DNA from: an uncultured Bacteroidales bacterium
GTDB lineage: Bacteria; Bacteroidota; Bacteroidia; Bacteroidales; UBA932
NCBI GenBank assembly: GCA_947179325.1
Contig: CAMXAU010000011.1
Span: 23,892-87,891, forward strand
Length of the DNA: 64,000 nucleotides
Direction: 5' to 3'
Shown here: one piece after another, positions 27,290-36,406 of the stretch
How the letters are laid out: the number at the start of each line of letters is the position of its first letter
Position numbering within the stretch: the first letter of the stretch is position 1
The notes under the pieces: generated by a model
What the model saw: the letters and a program-made list of their open reading frames with translations, nothing else
Databases searched by the model: none
What the model was told of the DNA's origin: nothing
Made by a program: the position numbers and the translations under genes

Positions 27290-29497
27290 ATGGTTAGGAA
27301 TGTTATTAAACGCGACGGCCGAGTCGTCGAATTCGACAAGAAGAAGATTATTGACGCTGTGACAAGGGCAATGGATGTAACAGACGAAGGCGAGGACATT
27401 GTGCTTGCTGCCGAAATCGCCGCTGCCATATCGAAGATTGCAAAGGAGAGCATGAGTGTCGAGGACATCCAGGACCATGTCGAGATGGAGCTGATGAACA
27501 GCACCAGGAAAGAAGTCGCAAAGAAATACATAGCATACCGCAACCAGCGCAACCTTGCCCGCAAGGCAAAGTCACGCGAAATATTCAAGGAGATCATCGA
27601 GGCACAGGCAACAGATGTCACAAGGGAGAATGCCAACATGAATGCAGACACCCCTGCCGGAATGATGATGAAATTCGCGTCTGAGTCAACAAAGTCATTT
27701 GTCGACGAATGCCTGCTTTCCGAGGACGTAAAGGAGGCTGTCACGAATGCATATATCCATATACATGACAAGGACTACTACCCTACGAAGAGCCTTACGT
27801 GCGTGCAGCATCCGCTCGACAAGATCCTGAAAAACGGATTCTTTGCCGGACATGGAGAGTCAAGGCCGGCAAAGAGGATAGAGACCGCCAGCATCCTCGG
27901 ATGCATATCCATGGAGACAGTGCAGAACGAGATGCACGGAGGACAGGCGATTCCTGCATTTGACTTCTACATGGCACCGTTCGTCAGGAAAGCGTATCAG
28001 GAGGAGATAGACAAGATAAGCGACATCACCGGAATTGACTATTCAAGGCTCAAGGATTTCGCGATAGACGACTATATCAAGAGAGACCTTCTTGGAATCC
28101 AGGGCGATGAAAGGGTGATCCAGCATGCCATCAACATGACAGTAAGCCGTGTACACCAGTCAATGGAGGCATTCATACATAACATGAACTCAATCCATTC
28201 ACGTGGCGGAAACCAGGTCGTCTTCAGCTCAATCAACTATGGTACAGACACGTCAGCGGAAGGACGCTGTGTAATCCGCGAAATCCTGAACACGACATAT
28301 GAAGGTGTAGGAAACGGCTCGACAGCTATTTTCCCTATCCAGATATGGAAGAAGAAGAGAGGTGTCAGCTACCTTCCTGAAGACAGGAACCATGATCTCT
28401 ACAGATTCGCATGCAAAGTGTCTGCAAGGCGTTTCTTCCCTAACTTCATCAACCTTGACGCCCCATTCAATTTCCATGAGCAGTGGAGGGCAGACGACCC
28501 TAAGAGATATGAATACGAATGCGCCACCATGGGATGCCGCACAAGGGTGTTCGAGAACAGGTTCGGGCCAAAGACGTCAATAGGGCGCGGAAACCTTTCA
28601 TTCACAACAATCAACATAGTGAGGATAGCCATCGAGTGCATGGGAATCGAGGACAGGAATGACAGGATACAGGCATTCTTCCAGAAACTTGACTGGGCAC
28701 TTGACATCACTGCGAAACAGCTTTGCGAAAGGTTCAACTTCCAGAAGACCGCCCTCAAGAAGCAGTTCCCTCTCCTGATGGGTGCACTCTGGGTAGGAAG
28801 TGAAGGCCTGGAAGACACTGACACAATAGAGAAGGTCATCAACCAGGGCACCCTCGGAATAGGTTTCATCGGCCTTGCCGAGACACTTATCGCGCTGACA
28901 GGCAAGCATCATGGAGAATCAGAGGAGGCACAGGAGCTGGGTCTGCGCATCGTGACATACATGAGGGACAAGGCCAACGAATACTCCGAGATGTTCAAGC
29001 ACAACTTCAGTGTATTGGCTACACCTGCTGAAGGACTCTCCGGAAGATTCACAAAGCTTGACCGCAAGAAATTCGGAATCATACCAGGGATAACCGATAA
29101 AGAGTACTACACAAACTCCAACCATGTCCCTGTGTACTATAACTGCACCCCTAAGCACAAGGCTGAGATCGAGGCTCCTTACCATGACCTCACACGCGGC
29201 GGACACATCTTCTATGTTGAAATCGACGGTGACGCCACACACAATCCTGAGGCAATCATGTCCATCGTGGACATCATGGATAAATACAACATCGGCTACG
29301 GCTCTGTAAACCACAACAGGAACAGGTGCATGGACTGCGGATATGAGAATGCAGATGCAGACCTTGCAGAATGCCCTAAATGCCATGGACACAATATAGA
29401 CAAGCTCCAGAGGATTACGGGATACCTTGTCGGCACCACAGGCAGATGGAACAACGCAAAGCTCGCCGAGCTCCGCGACCGTGTAGTACATAAGTAA
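27290..29497 (+). CDS. nrdD: Anaerobic ribonucleoside-triphosphate reductase, large subunit
   Basis: This 735-residue class III reductase makes deoxyribonucleotides without oxygen. An N-terminal ATP-cone (about 1-90, VIKRDGRVVEFDKKKI) is the allosteric activity site. The ten-stranded barrel follows, with HIHDKDYY, SIHSRGGNQVVFSSINYGTDTS and GRGNLSFTTINIVR segments. The C-terminus has a zinc site with CxxC pairs (CMDCGY and CPKCHG) and the glycyl-radical loop RITGYLVG, with the radical residue at G711. The activase gene nrdG follows after a hairpin. Length and all key residues are normal. Confidence 0.96.
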   Translation: MVRNVIKRDGRVVEFDKKKIIDAVTRAMDVTDEGEDIVLAAEIAAAISKIAKESMSVEDIQDHVEMELMNSTRKEVAKKYIAYRNQRNLARKAKSREIFKEIIEAQATDVTRENANMNADTPAGMMMKFASESTKSFVDECLLSEDVKEAVTNAYIHIHDKDYYPTKSLTCVQHPLDKILKNGFFAGHGESRPAKRIETASILGCISMETVQNEMHGGQAIPAFDFYMAPFVRKAYQEEIDKISDITGIDYSRLKDFAIDDYIKRDLLGIQGDERVIQHAINMTVSRVHQSMEAFIHNMNSIHSRGGNQVVFSSINYGTDTSAEGRCVIREILNTTYEGVGNGSTAIFPIQIWKKKRGVSYLPEDRNHDLYRFACKVSARRFFPNFINLDAPFNFHEQWRADDPKRYEYECATMGCRTRVFENRFGPKTSIGRGNLSFTTINIVRIAIECMGIEDRNDRIQAFFQKLDWALDITAKQLCERFNFQKTALKKQFPLLMGALWVGSEGLEDTDTIEKVINQGTLGIGFIGLAETLIALTGKHHGESEEAQELGLRIVTYMRDKANEYSEMFKHNFSVLATPAEGLSGRFTKLDRKKFGIIPGITDKEYYTNSNHVPVYYNCTPKHKAEIEAPYHDLTRGGHIFYVEIDGDATHNPEAIMSIVDIMDKYNIGYGSVNHNRNRCMDCGYENADADLAECPKCHGHNIDKLQRITGYLVGTTGRWNNAKLAELRDRVVHK

Positions 29498-29531
29498 AAT
29501 ACAGCTGAATCATCAGCAATAGAACCGGAAG

Positions 29532-29573
29532 TGTTCCCGACAGGGCAGGCCTTGTACCTTCGGGAACATTTTT
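29532..29573 (+). terminator. Hairpin with T-run between nrdD and nrdG
   Basis: The stem TGTTCCCGA / TCGGGAACA with a 19-nt loop is followed by TTTTTA. It lies between two genes expected to be co-expressed, so it may act as an attenuator or mRNA-stabilising 3' end that sets nrdD above nrdG. Confidence 0.65.
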
Positions 29574-29592
29574 ATATGGGAATCAAAGGAAT

Positions 29593-30099
29593 ATGGCAAA
29601 AATAAGAATCCTGGACATAATAGAAGAGACGATGGCTGACGGACCGGGGCTGCGGACCGCCATCTATTGTGCAGGCTGTGCGCACCGGTGCCCCGGCTGC
29701 CACAACCCTCAGTCATGGGATTTTGCCGGAGGGCATGAGATGACTGTGGACGAACTGCTTGACATAGTCAAGGCAGATGAGTTCAGCAATGTGTCGTTTT
29801 CCGGAGGAGACCCCTTCTATCAGGCAGAGGCGTTCACGGAACTGGCACGCCGCATAAAGGAGGAGACAGGGAAGACCATCTGGTGCTGGACAGGATTCAC
29901 ATATGAGGAAATCCTTGCGGACGGCCGGCTTTCAATGCTTCTTCCATATATAGACGTGCTTGTTGACGGACCTTTCATACAGGAACTGAGAGACCCGGAA
30001 CTGATGTTCCGGGGCAGCTCAAACCAAAGGATCATATATCTTACGGAAAAGGAGGATGATGTCATCCCTGGGACTGTGCCCTTAAAACCTGCGAAATAA
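29593..30099 (+). CDS. nrdG: Anaerobic ribonucleotide reductase activating protein
   Basis: This 168-residue radical-SAM enzyme generates the glycyl radical on NrdD. The cluster motif C29-AHR-C33-PG-C36 is preceded by TMADGPGLRTAIY, and followed by CHNPQSWDF and the SAM-binding FSGGDP. The end of the gene overlaps the 3' end of the convergent SDR gene by 38 bp. Confidence 0.94.
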   Translation: MAKIRILDIIEETMADGPGLRTAIYCAGCAHRCPGCHNPQSWDFAGGHEMTVDELLDIVKADEFSNVSFSGGDPFYQAEAFTELARRIKEETGKTIWCWTGFTYEEILADGRLSMLLPYIDVLVDGPFIQELRDPELMFRGSSNQRIIYLTEKEDDVIPGTVPLKPAK

Positions 30100-31519
30100 A
30101 GCGGTTCTTTTCCGTTGTGTTCTCAAAGACTTCATCTACCGGACAGGTCGTGCACCATCCGCCGCCGAGCAGGACAAATTCCAGCGATGCAGGGAAACGG
30201 TGCCCATTCTCGCATTCCCACTCAAAAACAGCTCCTTTCACGCCTAACTTTTCAGCCGGGCCTATAAAACGGCCCCCTCTGAAAGCAGCTGCGGCCTCAA
30301 TCTCATCAAGAGAGAGTTCATAGATGGACTTGGTCTCGTCATATCCATGGTCAAGGATACGTACCTCGCCTTTGTCCATTGCCGCCTCAAGGTTCTTTTC
30401 ATAGTGCGGCGGACGGGCCTGCTCCCATGACTTTATGGAGCGGTAGTTTTCCTCTGACCCATAGAAGGCCGCCAGCTTTTCACGGTCATTCTCCACCCAC
30501 CACTGTGTGCCCATGCCTTTCTCAAACGCATACGGCTTCATGAACATCTTCACAGCAAAGGCCGGAGCGAGAAAAGCCAGGTTGTAATACCACGGCAGGC
30601 GCTTCATCATCCCTCTGAAATAGTCTTCCACAGGGACATTGGCCCTGAAATGAAGATAATTCTCCAGGACATCTGCATCGGTATACCACATTCCATGGAA
30701 ATTCTGCGTTGCAAACCACTGCGGCTCGAACACTTTTTCCGGTGACGGAAGCCCGAGGGCCTTGAGCATCCTTGTCTCGAACTCATAGTTTGTCATCCTG
30801 TACTGCTCACCGCTGCTGATGTTGTAGAACCTGTTCCAGAACTCTTCCGGCACCCAGTCCTCAACCACATTAGCCAGCACACGCCCGGAGTCCTCTATGG
30901 TGGCCCATTCCAGCACTCCCCTTATAGGCACATGGAAAGCAGTTGGGTTTACAACCTTCAGGATGCCGGGATACAATATGCCTGTCTGCCTGATGGAGAC
31001 CCATTTCCTGATTCCCGAGTCGGAAATGATTCTCTCCGCCTCGCACTTGGACACAGAATATTTGTCATATCTGCTGGCATAGACCGGATCTCCCGCACGT
31101 CCCCAGTGCACCGGGAAAAGACGGTCTCCGCATTGCGCCACAGAGCCGATATAGACAACCTTTATGTCATCCTTGTTTTCCTGCGCGAGCACAGCCTTTG
31201 CTATATGCTGCGCAGAAGAGATGTTGACCTTAAGTGTCTTCTCAGGGAAATAGTCAGCCGCAGGTGAAACCATTCCTCCTACATGCAAGACATAATCCGC
31301 CCCTGTCACTCCTGCAAGAATGTCATCATAGTTCGTAAGGTCGCCCCAGACAATAGACACCGCAGGGTCATCCATATATGGCTGAAGCTTTTTCCTGTTC
31401 ACCTTGCCGGGACGGGCAAGCAGACGTATGTTGAATCTGTCCTTTTTCTTGAGAAGCTCCTGGAATCCGGCCCACCCCATGTTTCCGGTGGCACCGGTAA
31501 GAAATATTGTCTTTTTCAT
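30062..31519 (-). CDS. NAD(P)-dependent epimerase/dehydratase family protein with C-terminal zinc-ribbon-like tail
   Basis: This 485-residue extended short-chain dehydrogenase/reductase has the cofactor motif TGATGNMGWAG at its start and the catalytic Y-x3-K in KYSVSKCEAE. After the SDR core (about 1-330) comes a C-terminal extension of about 150 residues. It ends with a Cys/His arrangement, CENGHRF then WCTTC, that looks like a zinc ribbon. I start at 31519 (MKKTIFLTGATG) because the frame upstream shows no homology and a gene ends at 31537. It is the last gene of a minus-strand unit after the EnvC-like gene (17-nt gap). The substrate is unknown. Confidence 0.82.
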   Translation of the reverse strand: MKKTIFLTGATGNMGWAGFQELLKKKDRFNIRLLARPGKVNRKKLQPYMDDPAVSIVWGDLTNYDDILAGVTGADYVLHVGGMVSPAADYFPEKTLKVNISSAQHIAKAVLAQENKDDIKVVYIGSVAQCGDRLFPVHWGRAGDPVYASRYDKYSVSKCEAERIISDSGIRKWVSIRQTGILYPGILKVVNPTAFHVPIRGVLEWATIEDSGRVLANVVEDWVPEEFWNRFYNISSGEQYRMTNYEFETRMLKALGLPSPEKVFEPQWFATQNFHGMWYTDADVLENYLHFRANVPVEDYFRGMMKRLPWYYNLAFLAPAFAVKMFMKPYAFEKGMGTQWWVENDREKLAAFYGSEENYRSIKSWEQARPPHYEKNLEAAMDKGEVRILDHGYDETKSIYELSLDEIEAAAAFRGGRFIGPAEKLGVKGAVFEWECENGHRFPASLEFVLLGGGWCTTCPVDEVFENTTEKNRFISQVLRAQSQG

Positions 31520-31536
31520 AGTTAAATCTTGAATGT

Positions 31537-32724
31537 CTATCGCAGCCAAAGTTCCGGATTCTGTGGAGTCTGGTCCTTCCATATCTGGAAATGGAGCTGT
31601 GTCTCTCCGTTGATTGTATCCACGACTCCTATCGTCTGGCCTGTCTTTACTGTATCTCCCGGCTTTACAGAAGTTGATTTCAATTTACAATAGAATGAGA
31701 AATAGTTCCCATGCTGCACAAGCACACACTGGTTGTATCCCGGCATCACGACAATCTGCTTCACGACACCATTGAACACAGCCTTTATCTCTGTACCCGC
31801 AGAAAGGGCGATATTGACACCGTTGTTGAACGGCAGCTTAAGCTTGGTATATACAGGATGATAATGCTGGCCGAAATGGTCGACCACCGGTCCTTCAGCA
31901 GGCCATGGGAGTTTTCCCTTATTGGATGAAAACTCTGATGCCAGCTTATAGTCCACCGGCTTCTTTGCCGTTGATGAACCTCCTGAAGACGGCTTCATGG
32001 CAGCCTCGACGAGGCGTCTTATCTCACGGTCCAGGGCCTCCACCTGGCGTTTCTTTGATGCAAGCTCTTTCTGGTACTGCGCCTTGTTCCTGTTAAGCTG
32101 GGCAACGACATTGCCTGCCTGCTGCTCCTCCTTCGCTAGGGCGGAAACCTCTTTCTGGCGTTCTGCCCTCAAGGCCTCCGCCTCTTTCTTCAGTCCCTGC
32201 AGCTTCATTTTCTCCGATTCAAGGTCCGCCTGCGCGAGCCTTATCTTCTCTGCCTGGTCCTTCATCTGTGAAGAAAGTGTCTTGAAATAGCTATAGCGGC
32301 GGAATGCCTGCCCAAGATCCTCGCTCGCAAGTATATACATATACCATATCTTGGCATCTCGGTTCTTGTATGCCCCCTTGACAAGACGTGCATAATAGGC
32401 GGACAGCGTATCGACCCTGGCCTGATAGACATTTATCTGCCTCTGTGTCCTGTATATCTTGTCTGAATAGCTCCTTATTTCACGGTCGCTCTGCGCGACA
32501 AGCTCCTTGCGGTTCGCAATCTTCTTCCTGATGAGCGTGAGCTGTGAAAGTGCACTTCTGCTCTTGGACGCATTGTCTGCAAGCTGCCTGTCAATTATGG
32601 CTATTTCCTTCTCCAGCTGAGCCTTCCTGTTCTGCTGGGCTGTGACATCCTGTGCGAAGGCAGCCATGGCGTTGCCGGCAAGCAACACCAATGACAGCAA
32701 TATCCGTGGTATCAGTCTATTCAT
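31537..32724 (-). CDS. EnvC-like murein hydrolase activator with degenerate LytM (M23) domain
   Basis: This 395-residue periplasmic protein has a signal peptide (1-25), a long coiled coil (about 26-245) and a C-terminal LytM/M23 domain (about 270-395). The zinc ligands of active M23 peptidases are replaced: the H-x-G-x-D site reads N300-N-G-V-N304, and the H-x-H site reads Q376-L-H378. As in E. coli EnvC, this predicts a protein that activates amidases instead of cutting peptidoglycan itself. Its start overlaps the stop of the TPR gene by 4 nt (ATGA), so translation is coupled. Confidence 0.88.
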   Translation of the reverse strand: MNRLIPRILLSLVLLAGNAMAAFAQDVTAQQNRKAQLEKEIAIIDRQLADNASKSRSALSQLTLIRKKIANRKELVAQSDREIRSYSDKIYRTQRQINVYQARVDTLSAYYARLVKGAYKNRDAKIWYMYILASEDLGQAFRRYSYFKTLSSQMKDQAEKIRLAQADLESEKMKLQGLKKEAEALRAERQKEVSALAKEEQQAGNVVAQLNRNKAQYQKELASKKRQVEALDREIRRLVEAAMKPSSGGSSTAKKPVDYKLASEFSSNKGKLPWPAEGPVVDHFGQHYHPVYTKLKLPFNNGVNIALSAGTEIKAVFNGVVKQIVVMPGYNQCVLVQHGNYFSFYCKLKSTSVKPGDTVKTGQTIGVVDTINGETQLHFQIWKDQTPQNPELWLR

Positions 32725-34454
32725 TTGACAAAACCTGTTTCTTTTACAGCGGCCTTACGCTCCTCTATCTTCTGCTCAAGCCCTGGAACCTCCCCCGACT
32801 TGTTCTTCGAGATGGCCAGGTTCCAATAGATGAAGGCATCATCATATTCCCCAAGCTTATAGAGGACTTCAGCGTAATGGTCCAGGATAACAGGATTATC
32901 CCTTCCTCCATACAGCATAGCATGCTTGAAGCTGGTCTTTGCTTCCAATGGCTTCCCCTGAAGATACAGGATCCATCCGAATGTGTCGAGATAAGTCGGA
33001 TTGTCAGGCTCCCTGGTGACTGTCTTGAGGCTCATCCCGTATGCCTTCTTCAGCTTCTTGCCCTCCACACTGAGATAGTAAGCATAGTTATTGAGGACAG
33101 GAAGGTATTCCGGATTGATTTTCAGAGCCTTATCATAAGCCTTATAAGCCTTGGAGTTATCTCCCGTCAAATGGTAGATGTCTCCCATTGTAGTGTACGA
33201 GTTGAGAGTCCTGGAACTGTCCCTTGGAGAGATGGACAAGATCCTGTTGCACGTCTCGATTGCACTGCTGTATTCTTTAAGGTTGAAGTCAGCAAGGACA
33301 GCCAGCTCAAGGAAAGCAGGTTCAGACGGGAAATCCCCGTAAGATTTCTGCGACTGCACGGCAAGCTCCTTCCACTCATGGAGATACATAAGGATCTCAG
33401 AATAGCTGGCTGCCGCCGAAAGGCTTTCCGGCCAGTTCACCATATTCTCACGGAAGCACTCCCTGGCCTCATCCCCACGCCCCGTGGAGAAATAATATAT
33501 GCCCGCCACCGTCATTACAGTGCTGTCCTTCGGATGGGCATTAATGCAAGCGGTAAAGACAGAATCCATCTGCGGACGGAACATCTTGAGGAAATTCGGG
33601 TCCGCCCTCTGTGTCAATGCCCTCAGATAGTCACTTTTTCCCTCTGCGCTTATCTCCTTGCGTGAGATAAAGTCACCTATGGTACCGAAATAATTGTCAT
33701 ACTGCCTTGTTATCCTGTATGTCTCCGCCTTGCTGAGAAGCGCAGGTGCATAGTCAGGCGCGATATCAAGGGCCTCGTCATACATTGCGATGGCCGTAGA
33801 ATCATTGTACATCGACATCTGCCTGTCGCCAAGCACTGTCAGGACCTGCGGAGAAGAGTATTCCCTGTTATATGCCTCAAGGGATTCATAGGCATCCAGC
33901 TGACGGTCCAGACGGCAAAGGATGTCAAACCTTGCCATAGCTGTAGGCTCGCTCTTGCCGAACACAGTCTCAATCTGGTCAAGCATCTCCAGTGCATCCT
34001 CCATCTTGCCCTGGGACAGGTATATATCAATGAGGTTGTAATAAAGGTCACTCTTCTTGGGGAAATCCTTGAGCATCCCGATATACATGGATTCAGCCAG
34101 TTCCGGACGCCCTGTCATGCTGTACAGCTGTGCCAGACGGTATCTGTACCAGAAATTTCCGGAGTCAAGCCTCACGGCCTCCTTCAGCTCCGCCTCTGCC
34201 CCTGTGAAATCTGACTGGAGCAGCTTCACCATTCCAAGGTAATAATGCGCAGCATCGTCTGTCGAAGCATTGGCCAGCAGAAGCTTAAGTTTCTTTTCTG
34301 CCTCCGGGTAGCTCCTTGCATCAAAGTCAAGGACTGCATCAACAAGCATATTCTCCTTATTTCTCTCTATCCTATAGGATTGGGCTTCAACATTTTGCAA
34401 ATCAAGAAGCAAAAGAGGGACACACAATATAAAAAATAAACGTCTTATTGCCAT
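32721..34454 (-). CDS. Tetratricopeptide repeat protein, exported
   Basis: The 577-residue product has a signal sequence (MAIRRLFFILCVPLLLLDLQ...) and then at least ten TPR-like helical pairs, such as ALDIAPDYAPALLSKAETY and ALKINPEYLPVLNNYAYYL. TPR arrays act as scaffolds; no catalytic domain is seen. The ATG at 34454 is chosen over the GTG at 34484, which lies in the -7 box. It is the first gene of the unit TPR - EnvC-like - SDR, and the coupling suggests a cell-envelope or division role. Confidence 0.85.
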   Translation of the reverse strand: MAIRRLFFILCVPLLLLDLQNVEAQSYRIERNKENMLVDAVLDFDARSYPEAEKKLKLLLANASTDDAAHYYLGMVKLLQSDFTGAEAELKEAVRLDSGNFWYRYRLAQLYSMTGRPELAESMYIGMLKDFPKKSDLYYNLIDIYLSQGKMEDALEMLDQIETVFGKSEPTAMARFDILCRLDRQLDAYESLEAYNREYSSPQVLTVLGDRQMSMYNDSTAIAMYDEALDIAPDYAPALLSKAETYRITRQYDNYFGTIGDFISRKEISAEGKSDYLRALTQRADPNFLKMFRPQMDSVFTACINAHPKDSTVMTVAGIYYFSTGRGDEARECFRENMVNWPESLSAAASYSEILMYLHEWKELAVQSQKSYGDFPSEPAFLELAVLADFNLKEYSSAIETCNRILSISPRDSSRTLNSYTTMGDIYHLTGDNSKAYKAYDKALKINPEYLPVLNNYAYYLSVEGKKLKKAYGMSLKTVTREPDNPTYLDTFGWILYLQGKPLEAKTSFKHAMLYGGRDNPVILDHYAEVLYKLGEYDDAFIYWNLAISKNKSGEVPGLEQKIEERKAAVKETGFVK

Positions 34455-34483
34455 AACATCTAATCTCCACAGGGAAAACTGCA

Positions 34484-34512
34484 CAAAAATAGTATAAAAT
34501 TATTTACTTTTG
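34484..34512. promoter_or_regulatory. Divergent promoters, TPR operon / ECF sigma gene
   Basis: The minus-strand -7 box TATTTTTG lies at 34484-34491 and the plus-strand -7 box TACTTTTG at 34505-34512. The two are only 13 nt apart, so the transcripts diverge from nearly the same point. Confidence 0.55.
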
Positions 34513-34598
34513 TAATTTACGCGGGTCCAATGCAACAATTCAGCCATGAATTGCATCTTTAGGCTCGCATAGGATTTTGGAACAGATTTGCTAATATT

Positions 34599-35141
34599 GT
34601 GAGCGACACTTCAGAAAAAGAATTGATAGACCTGTGCAAAAAGGGGGACAGAGTTGCGCAAAAGGCCGTTTACGACCGTTTCGCAGCCAAGATGTTCCTC
34701 ATTTGTCTGCGCTATGTAAGCGACAGGACTATCGCTGAAGACCTCCTGCAGGAGGGTTTCGTCACTCTGTTCTCAAAACTTGACAGCTACAAGGGAGACG
34801 GTTCTTTTGAGGGCTGGGCACGCAAGATCTTTGTCACGACAGCACTTATGTACCTGCGCAAGAAGGATGCACTGAAGATGAGCGAGGATATAGACAACGC
34901 CAGAAACATATCATCCAGCTACTCGACTCCGATGCAGAGCGTAGGATACAAGGAGCTGCTGAAGCTCATTGGCACCCTGCCGACCGGATTCCGGACTGTA
35001 TTCAACCTGTATGTACTGGAAGGATACTCCCACAAGGAGATAGGCAATATGCTCGGAATATCCGAAGTCACATCCAGGACTCAGCTCAGCAGGGCAAGGA
35101 CAATGCTTCAGGAAAAGATAAGGGGAATGGAAAATGGGTAG
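34599..35141 (+). CDS. ECF-type RNA polymerase sigma factor
   Basis: This 180-residue sigma-70 family protein has region 2 at about 15-80 (YDRFAAKMFLICLRYVSDRTIAEDLLQEGFVTLFSKLDSY) and region 4 at about 120-172 (LPTGFRTVFNLYVLEGYSHKEIGNMLGISEVTSRTQLSRARTMLQ) with the helix-turn-helix. Translation begins at a GTG codon. Its 3' end overlaps by 8 nt the gene for a membrane protein with an anti-sigma-like N-terminus, the usual sigma/anti-sigma arrangement. Target promoters are unknown. Confidence 0.92.
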   Translation: MSDTSEKELIDLCKKGDRVAQKAVYDRFAAKMFLICLRYVSDRTIAEDLLQEGFVTLFSKLDSYKGDGSFEGWARKIFVTTALMYLRKKDALKMSEDIDNARNISSSYSTPMQSVGYKELLKLIGTLPTGFRTVFNLYVLEGYSHKEIGNMLGISEVTSRTQLSRARTMLQEKIRGMENG

Positions 35142-36348
35142 ATTGAACGATACTGATTTTGACCTCAGGATAAGGGAGATTCTTGATAGCGCAGAGGAAG
35201 AAGTACCTGCGCATATCTGGGATGCCGTGGAGACGCGTCTCGATGAGATTGACGCCTCCAGGAAACGCCGTATAATACCTGTATGGCTACGCAACGCAGG
35301 ATTCGTATCGGCAGCCGCGGCGGCAGTTGCCCTGGCACTTGTATTGACGGGGACATTCCGGAACAATGCCCCTGCAGGGCAAGACGACATGTTTGCCGTC
35401 ATCGAATCCCCAAAGCCACAGGAGGGATCCATGTCCACCGCAGGCGATTACGCAGGCTGCAATGACATGGCATTGCTGGCAGAGAACATAGCCGGGACAA
35501 ACTCACAGGTCCATGTATATGAATCCGTGCTGGCAAGCGCAGACACTGCGGGGGCGGCGTCTGAAATCCAGGAAGCCATGGAGCAGGAAAAGACAGAAAA
35601 CGTCTCAAGGCCAGCAGAGCTCCCATCCTCCATGTCATCTATCAACGGGAATGCGAAATCCGACAGATGGACTGACCCGTTCGCTTTTGAAGATGAGGCA
35701 CCAGGGAGCAGGCCAGCAGTCTCGATCACGCTGAACGGAAACGCATCCGGTTCATCAAACTCAGGGACATCTGCAGCACCTGCCATAAGGCCAATGAAAG
35801 CCGGTGCGCAGAGAGCAGCCAGGAACACAATAAACGAGACAGGAAGCTCGACATACAGCATTCCGGTATCTTTCGGAGTCGGGGCCAAAGTGTCTCTCGC
35901 CCCAAGATGGTCAATCGGCGCAGGAGTGAACTATACACTGCTGACACGCTCATTCAAAGGGACATACATCGATGAGTCAAAAACGCCTGTGGAATATGCG
36001 AAGATACGTAACAGCCAAAGCTACATAGGAATACCTGTCAATGCATATTTCAGCATAATCAGCAACAGTAAAATAGATTTCTACGCATATGCAGGGGGAA
36101 CTGCCGAGAAATGTGTCAGCAACAGATACAGGATGGCACCAGAAATCATATACAAGGAGAACGTAAAGGGATTCCAGTTCTCTGCAGATGCAGGAATCGG
36201 TGTGGAATTCATATTCGCCGACATGATCGGTCTCTATATAGACCCGAACATAAAATACTATTTCAAGGACAAGAACCAGCCGAAGAGCATCAGGACAGAG
36301 AATCCGCTTTCTTTCGGATGCGAAATCGGACTGAGGGTTAGACTTTAG
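35134..36348 (+). CDS. Anti-sigma-like membrane protein with outer-membrane beta-barrel-like C-terminus
   Basis: The 404-residue product has a cytoplasmic N-terminus (about 1-48) with VPAHIWDAVETRLDEI, which resembles the helical start of anti-sigma proteins. One transmembrane helix follows (about 50-74), then a Ser/Ala/Gly-rich periplasmic linker (75-230), then about 165 residues resembling a small outer-membrane barrel (VSFGVGAKVSLAPRWSIGAGVNYTL, FQFSADAGIGVEFIF, GCEIGLRVRL). It overlaps the sigma gene by 8 nt. It probably holds the sigma factor at the membrane and senses envelope state; this is inference. No proteolysis site can be named. Confidence 0.75.
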   Translation: MGRLNDTDFDLRIREILDSAEEEVPAHIWDAVETRLDEIDASRKRRIIPVWLRNAGFVSAAAAAVALALVLTGTFRNNAPAGQDDMFAVIESPKPQEGSMSTAGDYAGCNDMALLAENIAGTNSQVHVYESVLASADTAGAASEIQEAMEQEKTENVSRPAELPSSMSSINGNAKSDRWTDPFAFEDEAPGSRPAVSITLNGNASGSSNSGTSAAPAIRPMKAGAQRAARNTINETGSSTYSIPVSFGVGAKVSLAPRWSIGAGVNYTLLTRSFKGTYIDESKTPVEYAKIRNSQSYIGIPVNAYFSIISNSKIDFYAYAGGTAEKCVSNRYRMAPEIIYKENVKGFQFSADAGIGVEFIFADMIGLYIDPNIKYYFKDKNQPKSIRTENPLSFGCEIGLRVRL

Positions 36349-36365
36349 GGATTCTCCTCATAGGC

Positions 36366-36406
36366 AAGGGCTCGACTAAAAAGTATTAGTCAGGCCCTTT
36401 TTTCTT
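36366..36406 (+). terminator. Terminator after the sigma/anti-sigma unit
   Basis: The imperfect stem AAGGGCTCGACTA / TAGTCAGGCCCTT has a two-base mismatch and is followed by TTTTTTCTTG. A second short hairpin (TGACT / AGTCA around 36468-36477) probably serves the convergent ABC gene. Confidence 0.75.

Noticed and set aside
29400..29497. Possible loss of the NrdD radical glycine, because the C-terminus reads RWNNAK where many homologues have SGK or AGK
   Set aside because: The radical glycine of this family lies in the upstream RITGYL motif (G711), equivalent to E. coli G681 in RVCGYL, and it is present.
31520..31582. Upstream extension of the SDR frame to 31582
   Set aside because: It runs into the EnvC-like gene and precedes the cofactor-binding start MKKTIFLTGATG.
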